From Rhodoferax sp. OV413 (lineage in GTDB: Bacteria > Pseudomonadota > Gammaproteobacteria > Burkholderiales > Burkholderiaceae_C), in the NCBI RefSeq assembly GCF_900104385.1, contig NZ_FNJA01000004.1:124001-188000 (forward strand): DNA of 64,000 bases. The letters run 5' to 3'. The notes beneath the pieces were generated by a model. That model was not told where the DNA came from. It ran no database searches and saw only the letters and a program-made list of their open reading frames with translations. The stretch's first letter is position 1. The number at the start of each line of letters is the position of its first letter. The position numbers and the translations under genes are program-made. Shown one piece after another: positions 1-8,441 of the stretch.

Positions 1-2095
1 TGACCGCCGCACTCCACTGCGCCGTGCCCGCATGGGTCGACCAGTGCACCAGCTGGCGGCAGGCGGTCAGCAGAATCCAACGGCCCAGCGGCAGGATCAG
101 GCCCGACATCTCGGCCAGCGGTATGAACTCGGCCGGCGACACCAGGCCGCGCTGCGGATGCTGCCAGCGCACCAGGGCCTCCACGCCAGTCTGCTGGCCG
201 GCGCTGTCGATCTGCGGCTGGTAGTACAGCAGGAACTGCTCGGCCGCCAGGGCCTGGCGCATGTCGGACTCCAGCACGGTGCGGGCCCGCACCTGGGCCT
301 GCATGTCGGGGTTGAAGAAGCACACCGTGTTGCGGCCATCGGCCTTGGCCCGGTACATCGCCAGATCGGCCTGGCGGAACAACTCGTCTTGCTCGGTTTC
401 CGGGCCGGAGAACATGGCGATGCCTATGCTCACCGTGGTCTGGTGCTGCTGGCCGTCCAGGGTGTAGGGCTGGGCCAGGGCGTGCAGGATCTTCTGCGCC
501 ACCTGGCGGGCCTGCTGCACGGCCTCGGGCATGCTGGCGCTCATGGCCTGCAGCATCACCACGAACTCGTCGCCGCCCTGGCGCGCCAGCGTGTCTTCGA
601 TGCGGGTGCAGCCCTCCAGCCGGGTGGCGATCTGGCACAGCAGCTGGTCACCGACCAGGTGGCCGCGCGAATCGTTCAAGTCCTTGAAGTTGTCCACGTC
701 GATGAACAGCAAGGCGCCCCACTCGCGGTCGCGCGCATGCACCGCAATCGCCTGGCCCAGGCGCTCGCTCAGCAGCCGGCGGTTCGGCAACTGGGTCAGC
801 GGGTCGTAGAAGGCCAGCTGGTGGATCACTGCCTCGGCCTGCTTGTGCTTGGTCACGTCGGTGGAGATGCCGCACAGCGCATACACCGAGCCATCGGGCC
901 GCAGCAAGGGCAACTTGACGGAGAAATAGGTGTTGGTGATCTTGCCATCGGCGCTGCGGTTCACCTCTTCCTCGTCGACCCGCTCGCCCCGCTCCACCAC
1001 GCGCAAATCGTTGACCCGCAGTTTGGCCACGGTAGTGGCGTCGAAGAAATCGCTGTCGGTCTTGCCGATGGCGTCGGCCGGCGTGGTGTGGAACAGGTCG
1101 GCGACCTTGCGGTTCACGTACTGGTAACGCAGCTGCGGGTCCTTGATGTAGATGTAGGCGTCCACACTGTTCAGGATGGTGGACAAACGGTCTTCGCTGC
1201 TGCGCAGATGCCAGGCGGTGTCGGCCACCTGGCGCCGCAGCAAGAAGCCCACCCCCACAGCGGCCGACAGCATCACGCCCAGAACGCCCAGCGACCACCA
1301 GACGGTATCGGGGATGGTCGACTTGCTGGCCGGTGCCATCCAGCGGTTCATCACTTTGAAGTAAGGCGAATCGGCCTGCGCCTGCCAGGACGCCAGGTGG
1401 CTCTCTATGGCTGCCAGCAGATCGGCATTGCGGCCCTCGGCCGTGGCATAAAACACCTTGGCCGGTTGGAACAGGATGGGCGTGGGCTCCAGCTGGTAGT
1501 TGCCCGCCTGCAGGTCGCCAAAGAAGCGGTTCGCCGCGGCCGCATCGACAGTGTTGGCCGCGGTTTGCTCAAACGCTTCTTTAAAGGACTGCACCGGCAC
1601 CAGCTCGGTCTTCAGGCCAAAGCCCTGCACCAGGTTCTTCAGGTAGTCCTGCTGCACCGAACCCTCCAGCACCGCGACCCGTTTGCCGTTCAAATCCAGC
1701 GCAGTGTTGATGTTGACGCCGCTGTGCTTGTACAGCTGCGACCAGCTGAGCAAAGACGGCGTGGTGTGAAAGTCCATCAGCTTGGCGCGCTGCTCGGAAT
1801 ACGCCACATCGGGCATCAGGTCGATGCCACCGGCCTGCAAGGCGTCCAGGCAGGCCTGCCATTCGCAGGGCACGACGACCAGGGTCCAGTCTTCCTTCTC
1901 GGCCATGGCCAGCAGCAGCTGACCCAGGATGCCCGAGGGCTGCTGCTGGGCATCCAGGAAGATCTTGGGCTCGTTCTGGTAGACGCCCACCCGTACCTCG
2001 CGCGGCGCAGCCAGCACAGCAGAGGCCAGGCAGACCGTCGAAATCAGTGTCAGGGCCTGGATCAGTACCCGGTGGAGCAGAGGTTTATGCAGCAC
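1..2095 (-). CDS. Membrane c-di-GMP enzyme: periplasmic binding domain-TM-PAS-GGDEF-EAL (3' end outside window)
   Basis: The reading frame runs from a GTG at 2095 off the left edge, so the C-terminal part of the EAL domain is missing from the window. A signal-peptide-like N-terminus (residues 1-24) is followed by a periplasmic substrate-binding domain (about 25-240, beginning VRVGVYQNEP), a transmembrane segment (about 245-270), a PAS domain (about 275-400), GGDEF at 507-511 preceded by an RIED inhibitory site, and EAL at 639-641 (GVEALVRW). Family knowledge says such proteins make and/or degrade c-di-GMP in response to a periplasmic ligand; both catalytic signatures visible here look intact. 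There is no ATG near the N-terminus and an in-frame stop lies a short way upstream, so GTG 2095 is the only sensible start, with a weak ribosome site. The ligand is unknown. Confidence 0.88.
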   Translation of the reverse strand, partial: MLHKPLLHRVLIQALTLISTVCLASAVLAAPREVRVGVYQNEPKIFLDAQQQPSGILGQLLLAMAEKEDWTLVVVPCEWQACLDALQAGGIDLMPDVAYSEQRAKLMDFHTTPSLLSWSQLYKHSGVNINTALDLNGKRVAVLEGSVQQDYLKNLVQGFGLKTELVPVQSFKEAFEQTAANTVDAAAANRFFGDLQAGNYQLEPTPILFQPAKVFYATAEGRNADLLAAIESHLASWQAQADSPYFKVMNRWMAPASKSTIPDTVWWSLGVLGVMLSAAVGVGFLLRRQVADTAWHLRSSEDRLSTILNSVDAYIYIKDPQLRYQYVNRKVADLFHTTPADAIGKTDSDFFDATTVAKLRVNDLRVVERGERVDEEEVNRSADGKITNTYFSVKLPLLRPDGSVYALCGISTDVTKHKQAEAVIHQLAFYDPLTQLPNRRLLSERLGQAIAVHARDREWGALLFIDVDNFKDLNDSRGHLVGDQLLCQIATRLEGCTRIEDTLARQGGDEFVVMLQAMSASMPEAVQQARQVAQKILHALAQPYTLDGQQHQTTVSIGIAMFSGPETEQDELFRQADLAMYRAKADGRNTVCFFNPDMQAQVRARTVLESDMRQALAAEQFLLYYQPQIDSAGQQTGVEALVRWQHPQRGLVSPAEFIPLAEMSGLILPLGRWILLTACRQLVHWSTHAGTAQWSAAV

Positions 2096-2180
2096 GCAGT
2101 GGTTTGTTTCAGTGGCAAAGTTGCTACTGCATTATGTGTCTATCACCGTATGGACCGGCAGCTGGCAGAAACATGGATCT

Positions 2181-2236
2181 TTCAGGCCTTGGCCGCTTTA
2201 TCCAACAGCGCCAGCAGCTATTAAATCAATAGCAAA
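2181..2236. repeat. Interspersed repeat copy 1
   Basis: This is a copy of the short repeat family of this window: a GCGC-flanked part followed by GCTATTAAATCAATAGC, a small hairpin. It fills most of the gap between the GGDEF-EAL gene start and the aldolase gene end. Confidence 0.7.
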
Positions 2237-2241
2237 TCAGG

Positions 2242-2961
2242 TCAAATGCTGCGCCGCAGGGCTTCGAAGAACAGCTCGGACTGCAGGCGCTCGCTGGCCA
2301 TCTGCTGGGCCACGCGTTCGGCCAGCGCGGCATCGGTAGGGGCCAGCGGCCGGCCGGTGGACTGGGCCAGCACCTGGGCCATGCAGGCGCGCTCCAGGTA
2401 GTACAGGTCGTCGTAGGCGTAGTCCATGCGGTCGCCGCAGACCAGGATGCCGTGGTTGCCCAAGAAGGCGATCTCCGCCGTGCCCATGGCCTGGGCGATG
2501 CGCTCGCCCTCGTGGTGGTCCAGCGCCAGGCCGTTGTACTGCGCATCCACCGCCACCCGGCCGTGGTAGCGCATGGCGTTTTGCGACAAGGTGGTGTCCA
2601 GCACCCGGTCGCTGGTCAGGGTCAGCGCAGTGGCGTAGGGCATGTGGGTATGCAGCACGCAGGCCTTGGCGCAGATACGATGGACCGCGGCATGGATGTG
2701 CATGGCGGTGGATTCGACCTCATGCCGGCCAGCCAGCTTGTTACCCTGGGTATCGATCATCACGATGTCGTCGGCCTGGATCTCGCTCCACAGCAAGCCG
2801 CGCGGGTTCAGCAGAAAGCGGCCCGAGTGGTCGGGCAGCTCCTGGCTGAAGTGGTTGCACACGCCCTCGCCCAGGCCATGGTGGGCGGCCGCGCGCAAGG
2901 CCAGGGCCAGGTCGGCGCGCAAGCGGCTGACGGTGTCGGATGCGTAATCATCTGCGTGCAT
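2242..2961 (-). CDS. Class II aldolase/adducin family protein
   Basis: 239 residues, a normal length for the L-fuculose-phosphate aldolase/adducin family of Zn-dependent aldolases and epimerases. The metal ligands are visible as HTH at 104-106 and NHG at 169-171, and an acidic residue near 83 (EVESTAMH) fits the family layout. A TTG at 2985 would add eight residues, but ATG 2961 has a GAAAG ribosome site and places the start in the conserved part. It lies downstream of the PhyH-like gene on the same strand, with repeat copy 2 in between, and opposite a LacI regulator, so sugar-acid or polyol catabolism is a reasonable guess. The substrate cannot be read from the sequence. Confidence 0.85.
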   Translation of the reverse strand: MHADDYASDTVSRLRADLALALRAAAHHGLGEGVCNHFSQELPDHSGRFLLNPRGLLWSEIQADDIVMIDTQGNKLAGRHEVESTAMHIHAAVHRICAKACVLHTHMPYATALTLTSDRVLDTTLSQNAMRYHGRVAVDAQYNGLALDHHEGERIAQAMGTAEIAFLGNHGILVCGDRMDYAYDDLYYLERACMAQVLAQSTGRPLAPTDAALAERVAQQMASERLQSELFFEALRRSI

Positions 2962-3026
2962 AAACAGCAATCTTTCGTGGTTCAAGATGGAAATTTCCGC
3001 AGATTGTCATACGAACCGAGCTTTCA

Positions 3027-3087
3027 AGCTTTTCAGGCCGTTGGCGCAGCCAATACCTGCACCAGCAGCTACGGAATCCATAGCAGA
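3027..3087. repeat. Interspersed repeat copy 2
   Basis: Degenerate copy of the same repeat family (CAGCAGCTACGGAATCCATA core), between the aldolase and dioxygenase genes. Confidence 0.6.
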
Positions 3088-3109
3088 TCGCAGCGCCGTG
3101 AACGCAGCC

Positions 3110-4261
3110 TTAGTGGGTCCACTTTTTCTCGGCCTGCTGCCGCAAGGCCTGGTGCAGCTGGTCGACTGGCCAGCCCTCTTGCAGCGCACGCAGCAGCACA
3201 GCCTGCTGGCTCTCGGGCGCCAGGCCGCCCAGAGGCGGATCGCGGTCCAGGTTGGTCGGAAACGCATAGCCCTCGGCGCAGGCAGCCACCGCGCTGACCT
3301 GCTCGGCTGCTGGCATGCCACGAAGGGCCGGGTACAGCGCTTCGCACATACGCAGCCGGTCCACCGACTCCATGGCCCGGCCGAAAGCACTGGAGACCTG
3401 CAGCAGATTGGCCATGCGGTAGATGTCGGCCGAGCGGTTGTGGCCGGCCGCGTGCATCAGCGCGGGGTTGAAGAACACCGCGTCACCCTTGCGCAATGGC
3501 AGCTGCACATGCTGGGCGTCGAAGTAAGCCTGGAACGCCGGCTGGCCCGCCACCAGATAGCCGGCCGGGTACTTCTGCGAATGCGGCAGGTACAGCGTGG
3601 GGCCGCTCTCCACCGGCATGTCCACATGCGCGACCGCGCCCTGCAGGGTCAGGGCCGGCGACAGCTGGTGCACATGGGCCGGGTAGCGCGCGGCCTGGGC
3701 GGGGCTGAGAAAGCCCAGGTGGTAGTCACGGTGCGCCATTTGCGCGGCACCACCGGGGTTGACGCTGTTGATCTGCGATGTCACCTGGTAGGCCGGGCCC
3801 AGCCAGGCCTCGCAGACCCAGGCCAGCAGCGGGTTGCCGTAGTAGGCGGCAAACACCGGGGGCGCGGCCAGGCAGAGCTTTTCCAGCGCGTTCCAGACCC
3901 GGTCGTTGGCGCCGGGTTTGGCGAAGTGGTCGGCCCGGGTGCCGGTGAGGCGCTCGGCGGCGATCAGCCGGTGGAACGCCGCCGTGGCCGCATCCACCAC
4001 CGCCAGGTCGGCAAACGCGGCCTGCAGCACCAGCACGCCCGGGCCGCCCTGCCAGACGCGGCACCACTCAGCCATCAGGTCGCGCTGCAAGGCCGGGCCG
4101 GCGCCGCGGATCTGCGCGCCGTCGTAGACCGGCACGCCCTGGGTGATGGCGCTGGCCAGCGGGTAATCGGCGTGCTGCGTGGGCGCACGCACCAGGGCAT
4201 CCAGCTCGGCGACCGTGCAGGTGTGCGGGTCTAGCCAGTGGGGGGAATCGTGTAAGGGCAT
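3110..4261 (-). CDS. Phytanoyl-CoA dioxygenase (PhyH) family protein
   Basis: 383 residues. The protein carries the Fe(II)/2-oxoglutarate oxygenase signature HRD at 177-179 with a distal histidine at 270 (ALMHAAGHNRS) and a following arginine at 282 suited to 2-oxoglutarate binding. PhyH proteins hydroxylate diverse small molecules; this one is long for the bacterial family and has extra N-terminal sequence of about 60 residues. It is the first gene of a probable two-gene unit with the class II aldolase and diverges from the LacI regulator with about 107 bp between starts. No clear Shine-Dalgarno precedes ATG 4261. Substrate unknown; the pairing suggests hydroxylation followed by carbon-carbon cleavage, which is inference. 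Confidence 0.82.
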   Translation of the reverse strand: MPLHDSPHWLDPHTCTVAELDALVRAPTQHADYPLASAITQGVPVYDGAQIRGAGPALQRDLMAEWCRVWQGGPGVLVLQAAFADLAVVDAATAAFHRLIAAERLTGTRADHFAKPGANDRVWNALEKLCLAAPPVFAAYYGNPLLAWVCEAWLGPAYQVTSQINSVNPGGAAQMAHRDYHLGFLSPAQAARYPAHVHQLSPALTLQGAVAHVDMPVESGPTLYLPHSQKYPAGYLVAGQPAFQAYFDAQHVQLPLRKGDAVFFNPALMHAAGHNRSADIYRMANLLQVSSAFGRAMESVDRLRMCEALYPALRGMPAAEQVSAVAACAEGYAFPTNLDRDPPLGGLAPESQQAVLLRALQEGWPVDQLHQALRQQAEKKWTH

Positions 4262-4263
4262 AT

Positions 4264-4346
4264 GAGGTGTTCTGTGGCTGAAAGATGGGCAAAGTGTAGG
4301 CAGGGCAGCCTCGCACAGAAGGCCTAAAACCCCTCAAAAACACCTC
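4264..4346. promoter_or_regulatory. Divergent PhyH/LacI control region with inverted octamers
   Basis: GAGGTGTT at 4264-4271 and its complement AACACCTC at 4339-4346 flank the gap between the divergent genes. The right copy lies inside a tandem CCTCAAAAA repeat (4332-4340 and 4343-4351) with an 11-bp period. These are candidate LacI-family sites on the same DNA face; this is inferred from position only. Confidence 0.3.
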
Positions 4347-4368
4347 AAAAATCCATCACAATGCGCGC

Positions 4369-5406
4369 ATGGCCCATCCCCATCTTTTGAAAGACATTGC
4401 CTCCCAGGCCGGCACCAGCCTGGCCACCGTGGACCGGGTGCTGAACCAGCGCGGCGGCGTACGCCAGCACACGGTGCGCCGGGTCGAGCAGGCGCTGCAA
4501 GAGCTGGAACGGCAGAAAAGCCAGGTCGGCCTGGTCGGCCGCAAATTCCTGGTCGACCTGGTGATGCAGACCCCTGAGCGCTTTTCCAGGCTGGTGCGCA
4601 ACGCGCTGGAGCAGGCCATGCCCGGCCTGCACCCGGCGATCTTCCGCGCCCGCTACCACCTGGCGGAAGACCTGCCGGTGGCCCAGCTGGTGGCCACGCT
4701 CGACAAGATCGCCCAGCAAGGCAGCCACGGCGTGCTGCTGAAGGCGCCGGATGTACCCGAGGTGGTGCAGGCCGTGGCCCGGCTGCAGCACAAGGGCATC
4801 CCGGTGGTGACCCTGGTGACCGATGTGCCCGGCTCGGCCCGGCGCGCCTATGTGGGCATGGACAACCGGGCCGCCGGCCACACCGCGGCCTACCTGGTGG
4901 CGCAGTGGCTGGGCCCGGCAACGCAGGCGCCGGCGGGGGTGTTGATCTCGATCAGCAGCAACCATTTCCGCGGCGAGGAAGAGCGCGAGATCGGCTTTCG
5001 CCAGGCCATCCGCGACCGCTATCCGCACATCGCCGTGCACGAGGTCAGCGAAGGCCTGGGCTTGCACGAGGCCACCGTGGGACTGGTGCGCCAGCGGCTA
5101 CGGCTCTGCCCCGAGGTGCAGGCGGTGTATTCAATAGGCGGGGCAAATGCGGCCATCCTGGAGGCCTTTGCGCAGCTGCAACGCCCATGCCGGGTGTTCA
5201 TCGCCCACGACCTGGATGCCGACAACCTGCCGCTGCTGCGCGCCGGCCGCCTGCAGGCGGTGTTGCACCACGACCTGCAGCACGATATGCGGCAGGCCTG
5301 CTTCCAGTTGATGGCAGCCCACGGCGCGGCGCCAGCCGGCCTGCCATTGCCGGTCTCGTCGGTGCAGGTGGTCACGCCGTTCAACCTGCCGCAACACAGC
5401 CTGTAG
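4369..5406 (+). CDS. LacI family transcriptional regulator
   Basis: 345 residues. The N-terminus is a LacI-type helix-turn-helix (LKDIASQAGTSLATVDRVLN, residues 7-26) and the rest is a periplasmic-binding-protein-like sensor of the sugar-binding type 4 class. It diverges from the PhyH-like and aldolase genes and probably represses them until a sugar-like effector binds. It starts without an obvious Shine-Dalgarno; an overlapping ATG at 4361 is out of frame. The conserved helix keeps SLATVDRVLN rather than the more usual TVSRVLN, a variant common in regulators of this sensor class. Effector unknown. Confidence 0.88.
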   Translation: MAHPHLLKDIASQAGTSLATVDRVLNQRGGVRQHTVRRVEQALQELERQKSQVGLVGRKFLVDLVMQTPERFSRLVRNALEQAMPGLHPAIFRARYHLAEDLPVAQLVATLDKIAQQGSHGVLLKAPDVPEVVQAVARLQHKGIPVVTLVTDVPGSARRAYVGMDNRAAGHTAAYLVAQWLGPATQAPAGVLISISSNHFRGEEEREIGFRQAIRDRYPHIAVHEVSEGLGLHEATVGLVRQRLRLCPEVQAVYSIGGANAAILEAFAQLQRPCRVFIAHDLDADNLPLLRAGRLQAVLHHDLQHDMRQACFQLMAAHGAAPAGLPLPVSSVQVVTPFNLPQHSL

Positions 5407-5414
5407 CCGCGCGC

Positions 5415-5942
5415 TCAGTGCGGGATCAGCAGGAACAACAAGCCACCCAGGGCCAGCAGCAGCAAGGGGTTGATGCGCGTCCACATCAGCGCCAACGTGG
5501 ACAGGGCGGCTACCGACCAAGCCCAGACTCCGCCTTCGGCCGCCCGCAGCACGGTGCAGGACGCGGCCAGAATCATGCCCGCGGCCACCGGCGCCAGGCC
5601 GGCCTCGATGGCCCGCACCAGGGTGCGCGTGCGGTAGCGCGACCACACATGGGCCAGGCCAAACACCAGTACCGAGCTGGGCAAAAAGATCGCTGCCGAC
5701 GCCGCCAGCGCACCGCCCACGCCAGCCACCTGCCAGCCCACCAGGGTCACCAGCAGCGAGCCCGGCCCGGGCGTGATGCGCGACAGGGCAAACAGATCGA
5801 GAAACTGCGCGTCGCTCATCCAGCCGTGCACGCCCACGGCCTGGCGGTGGATGTCGGCCACGATGCTCTGGCCGCCGCCCACGGTCAAAAAGGACAGCGG
5901 TACAAACACCGCCAATAAGTCGCCCATCAGCCGCAGGTTCAT
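5415..5942 (-). CDS. chrA: Chromate transporter ChrA, second half (short-chain type)
   Basis: 175 residues, one ChrA domain with about five hydrophobic segments; it starts MNLRLMGDLLAVFVPLSFL and contains the FLTVGGGQSIVADI signature. ATG 5942 overlaps the stop of the upstream ChrA half by 4 nt. In the CHR family some bacteria encode the two homologous halves as separate proteins that work together in chromate export across the inner membrane, and this pair has that form. Whether chromate is the real substrate here is not shown by sequence. Confidence 0.87.
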   Translation of the reverse strand: MNLRLMGDLLAVFVPLSFLTVGGGQSIVADIHRQAVGVHGWMSDAQFLDLFALSRITPGPGSLLVTLVGWQVAGVGGALAASAAIFLPSSVLVFGLAHVWSRYRTRTLVRAIEAGLAPVAAGMILAASCTVLRAAEGGVWAWSVAALSTLALMWTRINPLLLLALGGLLFLLIPH

Positions 5943-6508
5943 GGCTGGGCTCCTTCACTGCGGATGCGCCACCAGGCCAGGCCAATCGACAACGGTGCCA
6001 TGGTGCCCACCACCCACAGCAGCGGCAGGCGCCAGACAAAAATGGCCGCAAAAGTGGCGGCCAGAATCAGGCTACGCACCGCACCGCGCGCCGCATTGCG
6101 TGCGGCCCGCAAGCCGGTCTGCAGCGACAGGCCCACGGCCGCGGCCGCCACCCCGGCCAGCAGCCAGTGCACCTGCGGCCCATCCGCCAGCGTGGAGAAC
6201 AAGGCCGCCACCACGATGGCCACCAGCATGGCCGGCACCACGATACCCAGCGCCGCCACCAGCGCGCCGCGTCCGCCGCGCAGCTGGTAGCCGATCCAGA
6301 TCGCCATGTTCACCACGTTCACGCCCGGAAAAGCCTGCGCCATCGCCAGGCCGCTCAGAAACTCCTGCTCGGTCAACCAGGCGCGGCGCTGCACGAATTC
6401 GCGCAGCATCCAGCCACTGAGGCCGCCGCCAAAGCTGGTCAGGCCGATCTTGGCAAAGGCGGCAAACAGGCTGCGCAGCGGCGGCGCTTCGCTGGTGTTG
6501 GGGGGCAT
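5939..6508 (-). CDS. chrA: Chromate transporter ChrA, first half (short-chain type)
   Basis: 189 residues with the typical N-terminal ChrA pattern (KIGLTSFGGGLSGWMLREF) and a hydrophobic remainder. The frame is open further upstream to 6658, but that part overlaps the LysR gene, so ATG 6508 is chosen. It begins 55 nt after the AmpR-like regulator on the same strand and overlaps the second half by 4 nt, so all three could share a transcript. Confidence 0.85.
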   Translation of the reverse strand: MPPNTSEAPPLRSLFAAFAKIGLTSFGGGLSGWMLREFVQRRAWLTEQEFLSGLAMAQAFPGVNVVNMAIWIGYQLRGGRGALVAALGIVVPAMLVAIVVAALFSTLADGPQVHWLLAGVAAAAVGLSLQTGLRAARNAARGAVRSLILAATFAAIFVWRLPLLWVVGTMAPLSIGLAWWRIRSEGAQP

Positions 6509-6563
6509 GGGCAGATGGGTGTTAAGGGATAGAAAAAGTAGGAGCAGTGCCGACGCCCGAAGT

Positions 6564-7424
6564 TCACAGCGCGGCGGCGCGCACCAGCCAATCGCGGAAA
6601 ACCTGCATCGCCGGCGTCGGCTGCTTGGAGCTGAGCCGGGCCAGCCAGTAGGCGCCACGCTCGATCTCCAGCTCGAACGGCCGCACCAGCCGGCCCTGCT
6701 GCAGTTCGCGGCCGAACATGCTGGCCGGCAGCAGGGCCACGCCTGCGCCTTGGGCAGCGGCTTCGGCCAGGGTCAGCGACGAGTCGAACACCACGCCGCG
6801 GATCACCGGGCAGCGCAGGCCGGCCAGTTCGAACCAGGCCTCCCATTCGTCGGTGCGGTACGAGCGCAGCAGCACCTGGCCGGCCAGGTCCTCGGGCCGG
6901 CGCAGCCGGGACGCCAGCGCGGGTGCGCACAACGGCGACAGCGGCCCGGCCAGCAACAGCTCGGCCTTGGTGCCGTGCCAGGCGCCGTCGCCAAAGCGAA
7001 TCGCGTAGTCCAGGCCCTCGCCGGCAATGTCGACCCGGTTGTTATTGGTCAGGAGGCGCAGGTCGACAAACGCATGGGCTTGCTGGAAGTCGCGCAGCCG
7101 CGGCATCAGCCAGCCGACCGCGAAGGTGCCCACCACGCCCACCGTCAACACCTCGCGCGGCCGCGCATCGCCCACCTGGGCCAGCACCGCAGCAATCCGG
7201 TCGAAGGCATCGCTCAGGGTGGGCAGCAGGGCCAGGCCTTCGTCGGTCAGCGCCAGACCGCGCGGCAGGCGGCGGAACAACGCCACACCCATCCGGTCTT
7301 CCAGGTTGCGCACCTGCTGGCTGATGGCAGTCTGGGTGACGTTGAGCTCGGATGCCGCGCGGGTAAAGCTCAGGTGCCGGGCTGAGACTTCAAAGGCGCG
7401 CAGCGCGTTCAGAGGGAGGTGCAT
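6564..7424 (-). CDS. AmpR/GcvA-like LysR family regulator
   Basis: 286 residues. The N-terminus (LNALRAFEVSARHLSFTRAA) and the helix segment LNVTQTAISQQVRNLE match the AmpR/GcvA branch of LysR regulators. It diverges from the class A beta-lactamase with 126 bp between starts, the classic ampR-bla layout, so control of the lactamase by cell-wall fragments is the likely job. The gap contains an AT-richer stretch (about 7470-7495) that may hold the operator; I could not define a T-N11-A box with confidence. The split chrA genes follow on the same strand. Confidence 0.83.
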   Translation of the reverse strand: MHLPLNALRAFEVSARHLSFTRAASELNVTQTAISQQVRNLEDRMGVALFRRLPRGLALTDEGLALLPTLSDAFDRIAAVLAQVGDARPREVLTVGVVGTFAVGWLMPRLRDFQQAHAFVDLRLLTNNNRVDIAGEGLDYAIRFGDGAWHGTKAELLLAGPLSPLCAPALASRLRRPEDLAGQVLLRSYRTDEWEAWFELAGLRCPVIRGVVFDSSLTLAEAAAQGAGVALLPASMFGRELQQGRLVRPFELEIERGAYWLARLSSKQPTPAMQVFRDWLVRAAAL

Positions 7425-7550
7425 GGGATGGGGGCGAGCGGTGCCGATGGCCCAGATTTTCTGGGGTCAGCCTGCAATTATTGTCGATTGTGGGATGGCG
7501 GCCGCGCCTCTATCGTCCGGGCTCCTTCCACTGCAGAGAAAGAAAAACGA

Positions 7551-8435
7551 ATGCCATTCACCACCCCTGCCCTGCCTGCCCCCGTGCGCCGCCGCTCCCT
7601 GCTGCTGGCCGCCGCAGCCAGCCCGTTCCTACCCGTGGCCGCCGCAGCGCCATCGGCCAGCCAGCAACTCCAAGCCCTGGAAACCGCGGCAACCGGCCGC
7701 CTGGGCGTCGCGGCTTTCGGCGCTGGCGGCGCCAGCCTGCTGCACCGGGCCGAGGAGCGCTTCCCGGCCTGCAGCACCTTCAAGCTGCTGCTGGCGTCGG
7801 CCATCCTGGCGCGCAGCGCGCAGGACCCGGGCTTGCTGCAGCAGCGCATCCGCTACACCGCGGCCGACCTGGTCAGCTATTCACCGATCACCGAGAAGCA
7901 TGTGGCCGATGGCCAGACCGTGGCCGAACTGTGTGCCGCCGCGCTGCAGTACAGCGACAACAGCGCCTCCAACCTGCTGATGCGCACACTCGGCGGCCCG
8001 CCCGCGGTGACGGCGTATGCGCATGCCATCGGCGACACCAGCTTCCGCCTCGACCGCTGGGAGACGGATCTGAACAGCGCCATCCCCGGCGATACGCACG
8101 ACACATGCACGCCCGCCGGCATGGCACGCAGCCTGCAAACCCTGCTGCTCGGTGACGCGCTAGCCCTGCCCCAGCGCACGCAGTTGAAGGACTGGATGCT
8201 GGGCAACACCACGGGCGCAACCCGCATCCGCGCGGGCGTACCTGCGGACTGGCGGGTGGCCGACAAAACCGGGGCTGGTAGCTACGGCACCACAAACGAC
8301 ATCGGCGTGGTGTGGAGCCCGGCGGGCACGCCCGTGGTGCTGGCGGTCTACTTCACCCAGCCAGACAAGGGCGCGCCCATGCGCAACGACGTGGTGGCCG
8401 CGACGACGCGCATTGCCGTGCAAGCTCTGGTCTAG
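7551..8435 (+). CDS. bla: Class A beta-lactamase, Tat-type signal
   Basis: 294 residues. All class A motifs are present: STFK at 75-78, SDN at 135-137, the omega-loop glutamate in ETDLN at 171, and KTG at 239-241. The leader contains RRRSLLL (13-19), a twin-arginine pattern. Cysteine 74 directly precedes the active serine, but the segment after KTG (AGSYGTTND) has no cysteine, so the C69-C238 bridge of class A carbapenemases is absent; the region resembles CTX-M/PenA-type enzymes. ATG 7551 follows an AGAGAAAG ribosome site; earlier in-frame starts would run into the promoter region. It diverges from the AmpR-like gene, pointing to inducible expression. Spectrum cannot be deduced. Confidence 0.95.
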   Translation: MPFTTPALPAPVRRRSLLLAAAASPFLPVAAAAPSASQQLQALETAATGRLGVAAFGAGGASLLHRAEERFPACSTFKLLLASAILARSAQDPGLLQQRIRYTAADLVSYSPITEKHVADGQTVAELCAAALQYSDNSASNLLMRTLGGPPAVTAYAHAIGDTSFRLDRWETDLNSAIPGDTHDTCTPAGMARSLQTLLLGDALALPQRTQLKDWMLGNTTGATRIRAGVPADWRVADKTGAGSYGTTNDIGVVWSPAGTPVVLAVYFTQPDKGAPMRNDVVAATTRIAVQALV

Positions 8436-8441
8436 CCTGGC

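Noticed and set aside
32-2224. Long plus-strand open frame of 730 codons
   Set aside because: It is antisense to the SBP-PAS-GGDEF-EAL gene and encodes a His/Gln/Leu-rich chain without any recognisable domain, as GC-rich codon bias creates.
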